This document shows, one piece after another, positions 1-8,198 of a DNA stretch of 30,572 nucleotides (position 1 is the first letter of the stretch; every line of letters starts with the position of its first letter). The notes beneath the pieces were generated by a model, which saw only the letters and a list, made by a program, of their open reading frames with translations, was not told where the DNA came from and made no database searches. The stretch covers positions 1-30,572 of the forward strand of contig DATJYV010000135.1 in assembly GCA_035499415.1 (NCBI GenBank). The letters run 5' to 3'. The DNA is from DATJYV01 sp035499415 (GTDB lineage Bacteria; Bacteroidota; Ignavibacteria; UBA10030). The translations under genes and the position numbers were made by a program.

Positions 1-2
1 TT

Positions 3-1721
3 ATTTCGCTGGACGAGAACGAGAAATTGAAGAGCATCCGCGCGAGAACGATCAAAGCCGACGGCACTCCCGTGGAAGTGAAGAAGGAGGATTTTCTCAC
101 TTCCTACGGTGAAGGGGGTGGGGAGGAGTTGTACACCGACCGAACCGTCATACGATTCACGTTCCCTGCGATTGAGAAAAACTGTTATATCGAATATGAG
201 TACAAGATTCTCGAGCGCCGGCCGTTTGTCACCGACATTTGGGAAATCCAGCACGACGTCCCGACGATCCGAAACAATTACACGTTGACCGTCCCGGTCA
301 TTCTCATGGAGCAGGAGTCGAGAGGGGGACTCAATTGGAGCTGGCATTACAAGACGTACGCCTATGAAGGAATCGGCAAGCCGAATATAACCATTCCCGT
401 CAACCCCGAAGGCGGGACGACGACGCAGGAGGCGATCTTCACGTGGAGTTTATCCGACGTCCCGGCTTTTGAATCCGAACCCTCGATGCCGTCGCTCGAC
501 AGATTTGACGGGCACGTGAAGTTCTCACCGTCTGAATGGAACAGCTGGAACGACGTCTCGCGTTGGTACTACGGTCAGCTCTTCAAGCCGCGGATCGAAA
601 CCGACGGGGAAATTGCGGCGAAGGCAATGGAGCTCACTGCTTCCTGCATCGGCGACGCGGAAAAAATCTCTCGCATTTTTCGCTATGTCCAGTCCCTGCG
701 GTACGTCGCCATCGAGCTGGGGCTCGGCAGCATTCAACCGACCCCGGCGTCCACCGTCCTGGAGCGCGCCTACGGCGATTGCAAGGATAAGTCGGTCCTC
801 CTCGTTTCGCTCCTGAGGAGCGCCGGAATTTCCGCCGAACCGGTTCTCGTCATGACGCAGGACGAAGGCGTTCTCGACCCCGCCTTCCCAAGCTGGTTCT
901 TCAACCACATGATCGTCAAGGCGGAAGCCCGCGGGGGGTCGACGTACTGGCTCGACGCCACCGTGCCGACGTGTCCCATCGTCGAGCTTCCGTGGCAATG
1001 CGAAGGGATCGACGTCCTCGTCCTTCACCAGGACGGAACGTCCGCGATCGAGCGAACGCCGGCTTCGGCATCGTCCGCCAACACGACGTCGTTTTTTATC
1101 CGGGAAGATATTTCCAAAAGCCTCGACGCCCGGTTCGATGTGACGATGAAGTTCCACGGCGAGCGAAATTTCCGGAACCGTGAATTCTTCCGCGACCGGA
1201 CGGAACAGGAAATGAAAGAGTTCTGCAAGACACTCGTCGTGGATGATTTCGTCGGAGCGACCGTCGGTCGGTACAGTTTCAGCAATCTGGATTCCGTGAA
1301 TGCCGACCTGGTGTTTCGGTTTGACTTTGCCGTTTCGAACGCGCTCAAACAACAAACCGACCTGTACTTCCTGACTGCCGACCCGTTCAAGCTCCTGAAC
1401 GAATTCGGCTGGCTGGTGAAAGACAAGCGCCGCTATCCGCTTTCGTTCTCGTATCCGCGGACGATCCGGAGGGACATCACCATCAACTATCCTCGCGACG
1501 GGTTTGCCGTCCGGAACCTGCCGGCGGACGTTACTCAACAGGGAGACAATTTCGATTACACGCAATCGAGCCGGAGCACGGCGCCGGGCACGATCCAGGT
1601 CACCGAAGAGTTCGCGGTGAAAAAAAGAGAGATCGGTCCAAAAGAGTATGCCTCGACAAAAAAATTCTTCGAACGGATTCAAACGCACAATGCCGAGAAA
1701 ATTGTCTTTGTCGGCAAATAG
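3..1721 (+). CDS. DUF3857 / transglutaminase-like protein (5' end outside window)
   Basis: The reading frame is open to the left edge, so the start lies outside; a TTG at 27 is only an internal codon. The N-terminal part resembles the beta-rich DUF3857 domain that precedes transglutaminase-like domains in Bacteroidota-type secreted proteins. The transglutaminase core is clear: numbering from the TTG at 27, Cys252 sits in a YGDCKDKS motif, His294 in NHMIV and Asp310 in YWLDAT, the full Cys-His-Asp triad. The remaining ~240 residues look like the beta-sandwich C-terminal part typical of these proteins. The family is usually periplasmic or surface-exposed, and its substrates are mostly unknown; protease or crosslinking activity cannot be decided here. 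No signal peptide is visible because the start is missing. The next gene follows after 151 bases. Confidence 0.85.
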   Translation: MSLDENEKLKSIRARTIKADGTPVEVKKEDFLTSYGEGGGEELYTDRTVIRFTFPAIEKNCYIEYEYKILERRPFVTDIWEIQHDVPTIRNNYTLTVPVILMEQESRGGLNWSWHYKTYAYEGIGKPNITIPVNPEGGTTTQEAIFTWSLSDVPAFESEPSMPSLDRFDGHVKFSPSEWNSWNDVSRWYYGQLFKPRIETDGEIAAKAMELTASCIGDAEKISRIFRYVQSLRYVAIELGLGSIQPTPASTVLERAYGDCKDKSVLLVSLLRSAGISAEPVLVMTQDEGVLDPAFPSWFFNHMIVKAEARGGSTYWLDATVPTCPIVELPWQCEGIDVLVLHQDGTSAIERTPASASSANTTSFFIREDISKSLDARFDVTMKFHGERNFRNREFFRDRTEQEMKEFCKTLVVDDFVGATVGRYSFSNLDSVNADLVFRFDFAVSNALKQQTDLYFLTADPFKLLNEFGWLVKDKRRYPLSFSYPRTIRRDITINYPRDGFAVRNLPADVTQQGDNFDYTQSSRSTAPGTIQVTEEFAVKKREIGPKEYASTKKFFERIQTHNAEKIVFVGK

Positions 1722-1872
1722 ACGATTGACCGGCTGTCCGGAGGCACGGATCCTGCCGATCGCAATGGCGATGGAATCCCAACCGCTCGAGCGACGAATC
1801 ATCGGACTCATTCCGCAGAAGAAGGACGGGATGTCGGTATCACCATTTTTGCCAACCTGAGAACACGACAGT

Positions 1873-4158
1873 ATGGCTGAACAGCGCAAGCTTGCGGCAA
1901 TCATGTTCACTGATATCCAGGATTTCACCCGCCGGATGAGTGCGGATGAGTCCGTCGGCATGGCTCTTCTGAAAGAGCACAACGCCATCATGGATGCCGC
2001 GGTTCGAAATCATCACGGCAAAGTGGTCAAGAATATCGGTGATTCGTATCTCGTCGATTTCGGGAGTGCGGTGAACGCCGTCGAAGCAGCGATCGAGGCT
2101 CAACGACTCTTCGGGGAGCACAATCGGGGGAAGACATCATCGCAGCAAATCCTCGTCCGCATCAGCATTCACCTCGGCGACATCGTTGTCAAAGGAGATG
2201 ACGTCTTCGGCGACGGCGTCAATATCGCCTCCCGGCTCCAAAGCATCACGCCGGCCGGCGGAATTTGTACTTCGCGGGAAGTGATCAATCATGCGAAATC
2301 AAAGGTTCCGTTCCAGGGAGCGTCGATCGGCACGCACGACCTGAAAGGAATCCCCGAACCCGTGGAAGTGTATCAGATCTTCACCTCGATCGTTCCGGAG
2401 CCGTATGCAGTCCCGTCGTCGCGCCCTGTCGACAAAAAGGGGACAGAGGGACTGTCGATTGCTGTGCTCCCGTTCGCAAATTGGAGTGAGGACAAGGAGA
2501 ATGAATATTTTTCGGACGGGATCACCGAAGACATCATAACCGACCTTGCGAAAATCAGTTCCCTCCGCGTCAGCTCGCGGAACAGCGTCTTCAACTACAA
2601 GGGAAAGACGGTCGATATCCAAAAAGTGGGAACGGACCTCAATGTCCGGTACGTCCTTGAAGGGAGCGTGCGCAAAGCAGGAAACCGACTGCGTATCACC
2701 GCACAGCTCATTGAAGCCGGGACGAATGTCCACTTATGGGCTGAACGCTACGACCGCCAGCTCGAAGATATCTTCTCGATTCAGGATGAGATTTCCCAGA
2801 ACATCGCGAAGGAACTTCGAATTCGACTGACCCAAGACCAGGAGCTGGCGATTTCGAAAAGAGAAACAAAAAGCCTCGAAGCGTACGACCTCTACCTCAA
2901 GGGGCTGTTCCACAGCAGGAAACGAACCAAAGCGGACCTCGACCAGGCCGTCGAGCTTTTGAACGGCGCGTTGAATCTCGACCCGCAGTTTGCAGCCGCG
3001 CATTCCGCCCTTGCGTTCGCGCATCGATTCAAGTATTCGTTCGGCCTCGACCGAGACCCGGCGGTGCTGACGGAAGCGACAGCGCACACTGAACGGGCGC
3101 TGGCGATTGACCCTCGATCCTCGGAAGCGCTCCTCATGAAGGGGCTCTTGCTTCGCGAAGCGGGGGACCAACCCGGCGCGATCAAGACACTGCGGCAGCT
3201 CATCGCTACGAGTCCCAATTTTGTCCAGGGATATGCGTACCTCGGGAATGCCTACCGCGACGTCGGGATCATCGACCGGTGCGTGGAGTATCATCTGCGC
3301 GCGATGGAACTTGACCCGATGGATTTCTTTCATCCGTACAACCTTTCGATCGACTACAGTGTACTTCACGACATACCAAATCTTCGTGAAATGGTCGACC
3401 GTGCATTTCGGATCGCGCCGAATCATTTTCTCGCCTGGATGATGAAAGGGATGACAGCAGCATTCGACGGAAAGGAATCGGAGGCGCTCGAGTTCATCAA
3501 TACCGCAATAAAGCTCGACCCGCATCACCATGACACCTACGGGCTGCGGGCGTGGATCTACAGCATGTTCGACAAGCCCGAAGAGTGCTATCGCGACCTT
3601 TGTCACATCCTCGAGCATGGTAACAAAAGCGGGTACACCCTGATCACCGCACTCCCGTACATGGTCCATCTTCGCAAATTTGACGACGCGCGCCGGATCA
3701 TCGAAGACCTCCTTACGAAAACACACGTGACGGATGAAACCGGACGGGACGCAAAATCGGATACGTATCTCTATCGCGGCATGATTCTCAAGCTCGAGGG
3801 AAATGAGGCCGCCGCCGCGGAGGATTTCAAGAAATCTCTCGAAATTATTGAACGAAAACTCGCAGAGTATCCCGAGAGCCGCTTGCTTCGTATCGCGCGC
3901 AGCCTCGTCGCGGCCGTCAACGGAGAGTTCCGGCAGTCGGAAGCCGACCTTCAGGCCATCCTTGCGGATCGGCCCGGAAATCCCGATGTTGCATTCGAGC
4001 TTGCACGGGTCGCCGCCCTCAAAGGAGATCTTCACACGGTCGTTCAGTGGATCGGGCGGGCTCGTGAATACGGAAAGCGGGGGAACCAACTGATGATCCA
4101 GGACGTTTTCCTGGACAAGTATCGACGCGACCCCGAGTTCCTTGATGCATTCAAATGA
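1873..4158 (+). CDS. Class III adenylate cyclase with TolB-like domain and TPR repeats (cytoplasmic)
   Basis: This 761-residue protein starts with a class III nucleotide cyclase catalytic domain (about residues 5-180). All six key residues are visible: metal ligands Asp14 (FTDI) and Asp57 (IGDS), adenine-selecting Lys53 and Asp110 (DVFGD), and the transition-state pair Asn117/Arg121 (VNIASR). This predicts an active enzyme making cAMP from ATP. Residues about 192-325 (SIAVLPFANWS onward) match the TolB N-terminal/FlgO-like domain often fused to such cyclases. The rest, about 340-740, is a run of TPR units, probably for protein contacts. There is no signal peptide or membrane segment, so it should be cytoplasmic. 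The ATG at 1873 places the catalytic domain at the extreme N-terminus as in relatives; the Shine-Dalgarno is poor. The molybdoenzyme operon follows 28 bases downstream and may be co-transcribed. A second, membrane-spanning cyclase lies at 22235-25186. Confidence 0.9.
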   Translation: MAEQRKLAAIMFTDIQDFTRRMSADESVGMALLKEHNAIMDAAVRNHHGKVVKNIGDSYLVDFGSAVNAVEAAIEAQRLFGEHNRGKTSSQQILVRISIHLGDIVVKGDDVFGDGVNIASRLQSITPAGGICTSREVINHAKSKVPFQGASIGTHDLKGIPEPVEVYQIFTSIVPEPYAVPSSRPVDKKGTEGLSIAVLPFANWSEDKENEYFSDGITEDIITDLAKISSLRVSSRNSVFNYKGKTVDIQKVGTDLNVRYVLEGSVRKAGNRLRITAQLIEAGTNVHLWAERYDRQLEDIFSIQDEISQNIAKELRIRLTQDQELAISKRETKSLEAYDLYLKGLFHSRKRTKADLDQAVELLNGALNLDPQFAAAHSALAFAHRFKYSFGLDRDPAVLTEATAHTERALAIDPRSSEALLMKGLLLREAGDQPGAIKTLRQLIATSPNFVQGYAYLGNAYRDVGIIDRCVEYHLRAMELDPMDFFHPYNLSIDYSVLHDIPNLREMVDRAFRIAPNHFLAWMMKGMTAAFDGKESEALEFINTAIKLDPHHHDTYGLRAWIYSMFDKPEECYRDLCHILEHGNKSGYTLITALPYMVHLRKFDDARRIIEDLLTKTHVTDETGRDAKSDTYLYRGMILKLEGNEAAAAEDFKKSLEIIERKLAEYPESRLLRIARSLVAAVNGEFRQSEADLQAILADRPGNPDVAFELARVAALKGDLHTVVQWIGRAREYGKRGNQLMIQDVFLDKYRRDPEFLDAFK

Positions 4159-4186
4159 ACCTGTTCGCTTCAGAGGGAGGTGACGT

Positions 4187-4903
4187 GTGAATCCAGGGAA
4201 TGTTGGACGCCCCTTCTTCAGTCGCAGGGACATCCTGCGATTGACCCCGGCCATCTTTCTCGCGGGATGCGACGCGACTCCGGGGCCCGGCACGGAATCG
4301 TTCCTGAGGTCGGTTCAAAGGTTCAACGACTGGTTTCAGTCCAAGGTCTTCAACCCGTCAAAACCGGCGCCGGAATACGCCGACAAGGACCTCACTCCGG
4401 AGGATGGATTCCGCGTGAATGGCAAGGACGCCGAAGACCCCGACATCGATGTCGCGAACTGGAAGCTGACTGTGACAGGGCTCGTCTCAAAACCGGGCGA
4501 CTACCCGCTCCAGCAGATTTGTGCATTCCCAAAACACATCATGAACACCCGCCATTGCTGTGTTGAGGGATGGAGCATGATCCCGAAGTGGGGCGGAACC
4601 CGTCTCCGGGATTTCCTTCGCGCAGCCGGAGCCGACCCGAACGCCCGCTACCTGGCCGTCGAATGCGGGGATGACTACTCGACGTCGTATGACATGCCGA
4701 GCGCTCTTCACGAGCAGACGCTCTTGTGCTACGAAGCGTATCAAAAGCCGCTTGCGATTTCCCACGGCGCTCCCGTCCGGATTGTCATGCCCACGAAGCT
4801 CGGATACAAAAGCGCGAAGTGGATCACAAAGCTCGTCGTGACGAACGAAAAACCCGGGGGATACTGGGAAGACCAGGGTTACGACTGGTTTGCGGGACTC
4901 TGA
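4187..4903 (+). CDS. Tat-exported molybdopterin oxidoreductase lipoprotein (sulfite oxidase/MsrP-like)
   Basis: This 238-residue protein belongs to the sulfite oxidase-type molybdopterin-binding family. It has an N-terminal twin-arginine motif (SRRDIL, residues 12-17) followed by a hydrophobic stretch and a lipobox ending at Cys28 (FLAGC), so it is probably a folded, Tat-exported lipoprotein. The cofactor loop reads TRHCCVEGWS, with Cys124/Cys125; one of these should ligate Mo. The ORF is about the length of the catalytic domain alone and lacks the dimerisation domain of eukaryotic sulfite oxidase. The GTG start at 4187 is backed by a strong ribosome binding site (GAGGGAGG, 4173-4180). Its stop overlaps the next start by one base, and a cytochrome b follows two genes on, suggesting electrons are exchanged with the quinone pool through that subunit. 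The substrate cannot be read from sequence; methionine sulfoxide, sulfite or another oxo compound are options. Confidence 0.88.
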   Translation: MNPGNVGRPFFSRRDILRLTPAIFLAGCDATPGPGTESFLRSVQRFNDWFQSKVFNPSKPAPEYADKDLTPEDGFRVNGKDAEDPDIDVANWKLTVTGLVSKPGDYPLQQICAFPKHIMNTRHCCVEGWSMIPKWGGTRLRDFLRAAGADPNARYLAVECGDDYSTSYDMPSALHEQTLLCYEAYQKPLAISHGAPVRIVMPTKLGYKSAKWITKLVVTNEKPGGYWEDQGYDWFAGL

Positions 4904-5130
4904 TGCGCCGAATGCGATTTGTGACGCTGGTTCTCGTGCTCGCCGGAACCGCTCTTCTCAGCTGCACCGTTTCTCCGAAGAAATCCGTCGTCGCCATCGA
5001 TAAGACGAAAACGTACCATCGAGAAAATTGCCCTCCGGTTCACATGGCGAAGACCACCGTGATGACCGCCGGGGAGGCCAGACGCCTGAACTATAAACCT
5101 TGCCCCATCTGCAAGCCCGACTCGCTATGA
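4903..5130 (+). CDS. Small lipoprotein with Ada-like Cys/His metal-binding motif
   Basis: The protein has 75 residues. The N-terminal hydrophobic stretch ends in a lipobox (LLSC, Cys21), giving a mature lipoprotein of about 55 residues. The mature part carries the pattern YHRENC (His39, Cys43) followed by PCPIC (Cys67, Cys70), which resembles the zinc-binding fold of the Ada N-terminus seen in many small exported or nuclease-associated domains. A zinc or other metal site is therefore likely, but a heme or redox role is not excluded because the pair is CxxC without a following His. The ATG at 4903 overlaps the upstream TGA (TGATG), and its own stop overlaps the start of the cytochrome gene (ATGA), so translation of all three is probably coupled. 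That placement argues for a structural or maturation role in the same complex. No named family was recognised with certainty. Confidence 0.8.
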   Translation: MRRMRFVTLVLVLAGTALLSCTVSPKKSVVAIDKTKTYHRENCPPVHMAKTTVMTAGEARRLNYKPCPICKPDSL

Positions 5131-5792
5131 GCGCTCCGGCCCCGATGAAAGAGTACCAGCATCCGTTCATCATTCGGCTTACACACTGGTTGAACTTTGT
5201 CGCTCTTGGGCTCATGGTGGCGAGCGGCCTCAGAATCTACAACGCGTCACCCATTTGGAGTTTCACCATCCCGGACTCCGTCACGCTCGGCGGCTGGCTC
5301 GCCGGTGCACGCATGTGGCATTTTCTCGGCATGTGGATCTTCCTGGTCAACGGTCTGATCTGGGTTGTCTATAATATCGCGACCCGGCACGGACGGCGAA
5401 CGACAATTTTCCGCGGTCGCGACGTCGCGGGCGTCCTGCCGATGGTTCAATACTATCTTCGTATTCGAAAAAATCATCCCCCGGTTCAGAAATACAACGC
5501 GCTCCAGAAGCTTGCCTACACGTCGCTCCCCGTATTGGCGCTCGGATCGCTCCTGACCGGCATATCGATCTACTGGCCCGTGCAGTTTCAAGGTATTACA
5601 GCCCTCTTCGGCGGCTACGATACCGCCCGCATCTGGCATTTTCTATTTACAACCGCGTTTGTTTTCTTTTTCCTGGGTCATATTTTCATGGTTACAATTT
5701 CGGGTTGGTCGAATTTTCTTTCGATGATCACCGGCTGGAAGAAGGAACCTGCACGGAAGTCTCCATCCATCCCCCAACCGTCCGCGCGATGA
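5127..5792 (+). CDS. Cytochrome b561-like membrane subunit
   Basis: This 221-residue integral membrane protein has four predicted helices (about 14-35, 62-84, 128-150 and 168-192). His20 lies in the first helix, His65 in the second, and His171 and His185 in the fourth, the arrangement of di-heme b-type cytochromes such as hydrogenase and thiosulfate reductase b subunits. Role: quinone-linked electron transfer to or from the periplasmic molybdoenzyme encoded two genes upstream, analogous in principle to MsrQ partnering MsrP although it need not be MsrQ itself. The ATG at 5127 was chosen because it forms an ATGA overlap with the preceding stop; the frame is open further upstream but that would run into the lipoprotein gene. 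The C-terminal tail is short and basic, probably cytoplasmic. Confidence 0.88.
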   Translation: MSAPAPMKEYQHPFIIRLTHWLNFVALGLMVASGLRIYNASPIWSFTIPDSVTLGGWLAGARMWHFLGMWIFLVNGLIWVVYNIATRHGRRTTIFRGRDVAGVLPMVQYYLRIRKNHPPVQKYNALQKLAYTSLPVLALGSLLTGISIYWPVQFQGITALFGGYDTARIWHFLFTTAFVFFFLGHIFMVTISGWSNFLSMITGWKKEPARKSPSIPQPSAR

Positions 5793-5805
5793 TTGCGCCA
5801 CGCCC

Positions 5806-6318
5806 TTGACCGCACTCCTTACTGCCATACTTCTCTCCATCGCCCCGTCCTCGGGAAGAATTGAAGATGAGTTCAGCTGGGTCGGCAAACCGGCACCCGA
5901 GATAGCAGCCGGGCAGTGGCTGAATTCGGCTCCCCTGCGAATTGCGGAACTAAGGGGAAAAGTCGTGCTCGTGGAATTCTGGGCCTTTGGCTGCTGGAAT
6001 TGCCGGAACACGATTCCGTCGATGAAGAGTTGGTTTGGCAAATTCCGCGGGAATGAATTCGTCATGATCGGCATCCATACTCCCGAGTTGGATCGCGAGA
6101 AAAAATTCGAGGCATTGAAAGCAGAGGTTCGCCAGCTCGGCGTGAGCTACCCTGTCGTGACCGACAACGACTACAAAACGTGGAATGCCTACCATCAGCA
6201 ATACTGGCCCGTCATTTATCTGATCGACAAGAGGGGAGTCATCCGGTACGTTCGCATCGGCGAGGGTCAATATGACGTCACGGAAAACGAGATTGCCGCA
6301 CTCCTCGCAGAAAAGTAA
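5806..6318 (+). CDS. Exported thioredoxin-like / TlpA-family protein
   Basis: This 170-residue protein has a short hydrophobic N-terminus consistent with a signal peptide, then a TlpA/AhpC-TSA type thioredoxin fold. The active site is CWNC (Cys63-Cys66) in the context FWAFGCWNC, and a cis-Pro region is visible at YWPVIYLID. It should act in the periplasm as a thiol-disulfide oxidoreductase, perhaps reducing or protecting cysteines of the preceding metal proteins or working in cytochrome maturation. No ATG exists in frame near the N-terminus; the TTG at 5806, 13 bases after the cytochrome stop, is the best start because it gives the signal peptide directly, though no ribosome binding site is obvious. 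It is the last gene before a 360-base gap. Confidence 0.85.
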   Translation: MTALLTAILLSIAPSSGRIEDEFSWVGKPAPEIAAGQWLNSAPLRIAELRGKVVLVEFWAFGCWNCRNTIPSMKSWFGKFRGNEFVMIGIHTPELDREKKFEALKAEVRQLGVSYPVVTDNDYKTWNAYHQQYWPVIYLIDKRGVIRYVRIGEGQYDVTENEIAALLAEK

Positions 6319-6678
6319 GTAAGCGCTCGAAAGTTCCCGCTCATCCCCTCGCAATCGACTCCCGGTTTCGATTCCCCGTTATATCTGTTTCCGTCCGAAG
6401 CCCGCGGCCGGGGCTCGTTCTCTGGTCGTGTCCTGATTCCAGGCAACCGTCACATCGAAATTTGCGCCGGAGGCCTGCGCGTCGAAGTCAGTCGTGAGAG
6501 GCAAGCGGGCGCATCCCCGCCTGCCGGTCGGATGTTGAGACCCCGTGTCGATGCGCGGGCCAAGCACGTGCAGCAAGACGCTCCCTTAATAAGTTGGAGC
6601 ATGCCGCATTGAGGACTCAGCCCGTTTTCTTGCTTGTCCCTCGAGATCTGGGTATATTACTCAGTTTAGGGACGAAGC
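6319..6678. other. Intergenic gap between redox operon and heptose genes
   Basis: This 360-base gap has no ORF with convincing coding features. It contains small GC-rich inverted repeats (for example AGCCC...GGGCT near 6400-6416) but none is followed by a T-run, so a terminator for the redox operon cannot be claimed. The last 60 bases hold a good promoter (see 6630-6658). No tRNA or recognisable small RNA was found on either strand. Confidence 0.6.
6630..6658 (+). promoter_or_regulatory. Sigma70-like promoter for hldE1
   Basis: TTGCTT at 6630-6635 and TATATT at 6653-6658 are separated by exactly 17 bases. The start codon follows 20 bases after the -10 box, so the leader would be very short, with AGGGAC (6668-6673) as the ribosome binding site. 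It probably drives the heptose genes and possibly tamB and rnr. Confidence 0.6.
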
Positions 6679-7686
6679 ATGGTGGATTTTACCAGACAAA
6701 AACTCGACAAGCTCTTTCGCGCCTTCAAAGGAAAGCGCATCGCCGTCGTGGGCGACCTCATGCTGGACCGCTATTACTGGGGTTCGGTCAATCGGATTTC
6801 GCCCGAAGCGCCGGTTCCCGTGGTCGAAGTCTCAGAAGAGTCGACGCGTCTCGGCGGTGCGGCGAACGTCGCGAACAATATTGCATCGCTCGGCGGCATT
6901 CCGATTCTCGTCGGAGTGGTCGGGGATGATGAAGATGGTGAAGCCCTGAAGGGAATTGTCAAGAAAGCCGGATTTCCCACGACGGGAATCGTTACAGACA
7001 AATCCCGGCCGACGACGCTGAAGACCCGCGTCATCGCACACAGCCAGCACGTCGTTCGTATCGACCATGAAGTCCGTTCGGAAGTCGGGCCGGACGTGCA
7101 GAAAAAGATTTCGACGATTCTTCGCAACGAGGGGAAATCGCTCGACGCGATCATCCTCCAGGATTACAACAAGGGCGTGCTGACGAAACACGTCATTCGT
7201 CAGACCATCCAGTTTGCGAGAACGCACGGCAAGATCGTCACCGTCGACCCCAAATTCAACAATTTTTTTGATTTCGAAAACGTCACGGTCTTCAAACCCA
7301 ACAGGAAGGAAACGGAGGAAGCGCTCGGCATCCGCCTGACGACAGACGAAGATGCAGAAGCGGCGGGACGCGATCTGCTCGCCCGGTTGAAGGCGGAAAA
7401 TGTGCTTCTCACGCTCGGAGAGAGGGGGATGATTCTTCTTGAAAGGTCGGGCGAAAAAACCCACGTGCCAACCGCGGCCCGTCGGGTAGCGGATGTCTCG
7501 GGGGCGGGAGATACGGTGGTTTCGACGCTGACGATCGCCCTCGCCGCGGGGTCGACAATGAAGGAAGCGGCGACTCTCGCAAACCATGCCGGGGGAATCG
7601 TCTGCGGTGAAGTCGGCATTGTCCCAATCGACCGGCAACGTCTCCTCGACGGCGTCCTGGAGCGGTCGAATCATTCGGGGGATTGA
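6679..7686 (+). CDS. hldE1/rfaE1: D-glycero-beta-D-manno-heptose-7-phosphate kinase
   Basis: This 335-residue PfkB-family sugar kinase corresponds to the N-terminal half of E. coli HldE. It phosphorylates D-glycero-D-manno-heptose 7-phosphate at C1 with ATP, a step in making ADP-heptose for the LPS inner core. Diagnostic segments are MLDRYYWGSVNRISPEAPVP near residue 31, GGAANVANNIASLGG near 58, and the C-terminal PfkB signature VSGAGDT, with the catalytic base Asp278. The ATG at 6679 has an AGGGAC site at suitable distance and a promoter just upstream. The nucleotidyltransferase half is a separate gene four bases downstream, so the bifunctional HldE of enterics is split here, as in many other phyla. 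Cytoplasmic. Confidence 0.95.
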   Translation: MVDFTRQKLDKLFRAFKGKRIAVVGDLMLDRYYWGSVNRISPEAPVPVVEVSEESTRLGGAANVANNIASLGGIPILVGVVGDDEDGEALKGIVKKAGFPTTGIVTDKSRPTTLKTRVIAHSQHVVRIDHEVRSEVGPDVQKKISTILRNEGKSLDAIILQDYNKGVLTKHVIRQTIQFARTHGKIVTVDPKFNNFFDFENVTVFKPNRKETEEALGIRLTTDEDAEAAGRDLLARLKAENVLLTLGERGMILLERSGEKTHVPTAARRVADVSGAGDTVVSTLTIALAAGSTMKEAATLANHAGGIVCGEVGIVPIDRQRLLDGVLERSNHSGD

Positions 7687-7690
7687 AGAA

Positions 7691-8185
7691 ATGGGTAAAG
7701 TCGTCCTCCGCGGAAACCTCAGGGAAATCCGGGCGAAGTTGAAACAGCAGGGGCGTACGGTCGTATTTACGAATGGATGTTTTGACATTTTACACCGTGG
7801 ACACGTCGAATATCTTGGGAGCGCAAAAGCGCTCGGGGATGTTCTGATTGTCGGGGTCAATTCGGATAATTCTGTCCGAAGGATCAAGGGAAATGGCAGA
7901 CCAATCGTGAGTGAGGAGGATCGGGCGTTTGTCCTCTCGGCGCTCAAGGATGTAGACTTCGTGTGTTTGTTCGATGAGGATACGCCCTTTGAATTGATCC
8001 GTGAGATCGTGCCCGACATTCTGGTGAAGGGTGCGGACTGGAACGTGAAGGATGTTGTGGGGAAAGAGATCGTCGAACAAGCCGGGGGAAGTGTTCGGAC
8101 GATCCCGATCGTGTCCGATCGCTCGACATCCGGGATTATCGGGAGAATCCGCGGGATGAGAGGAGGAGCGGAGTTGCATTCGTGA
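7691..8185 (+). CDS. hldE2/rfaE2: D-glycero-beta-D-manno-heptose 1-phosphate adenylyltransferase
   Basis: This 164-residue cytidylyltransferase-fold protein is equivalent to the C-terminal half of HldE. It transfers AMP from ATP to heptose 1-phosphate, giving ADP-heptose. The nucleotide-binding motif HRGH (His35-His38) follows FTNGCFDIL; KGADW and the late ISTSG-like segment (DRSTSGII) are also characteristic. The ATG at 7691, four bases after the kinase stop, gives the family's usual length; the same frame is open back to 7586 but that would overlap the kinase and add unrelated residues. Translationally coupled to the kinase. The tamB-like gene begins 13 bases downstream. Confidence 0.95.
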   Translation: MGKVVLRGNLREIRAKLKQQGRTVVFTNGCFDILHRGHVEYLGSAKALGDVLIVGVNSDNSVRRIKGNGRPIVSEEDRAFVLSALKDVDFVCLFDEDTPFELIREIVPDILVKGADWNVKDVVGKEIVEQAGGSVRTIPIVSDRSTSGIIGRIRGMRGGAELHS

Positions 8186-8198
8186 TGGATGGGGACCG

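Noticed and set aside
525..1991. 488-codon minus-strand ORF opposite the transglutaminase gene
   Set aside because: It lies antisense to a clear gene, its translation is Arg/Val/Asp-rich without any family motif, and it arises from GC-rich codon use.
2734..4293. 519-codon minus-strand ORF opposite the soluble cyclase
   Set aside because: Antisense shadow of a gene with complete catalytic motifs and TPRs; no domain or ribosome binding site of its own.
6370..6400. T-arm-like string GGTTTCGATTCC suggesting a tRNA
   Set aside because: The flanking bases do not form a T-stem, and no acceptor, D or anticodon arms can be drawn around it.
6379..6576. 65-codon minus-strand ORF in the gap before hldE1
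   Set aside because: Low-complexity translation, no ribosome binding site and no hydrophobic or domain pattern.
7586..7690. Possible 35-codon N-terminal extension of hldE2
   Set aside because: It overlaps the kinase gene out of frame; the ATG at 7691 gives the normal family length and spacing.
6832..8019. 395-codon minus-strand ORF opposite hldE1/hldE2
   Set aside because: Covers parts of two well-identified genes on the other strand and shows no recognisable protein features.
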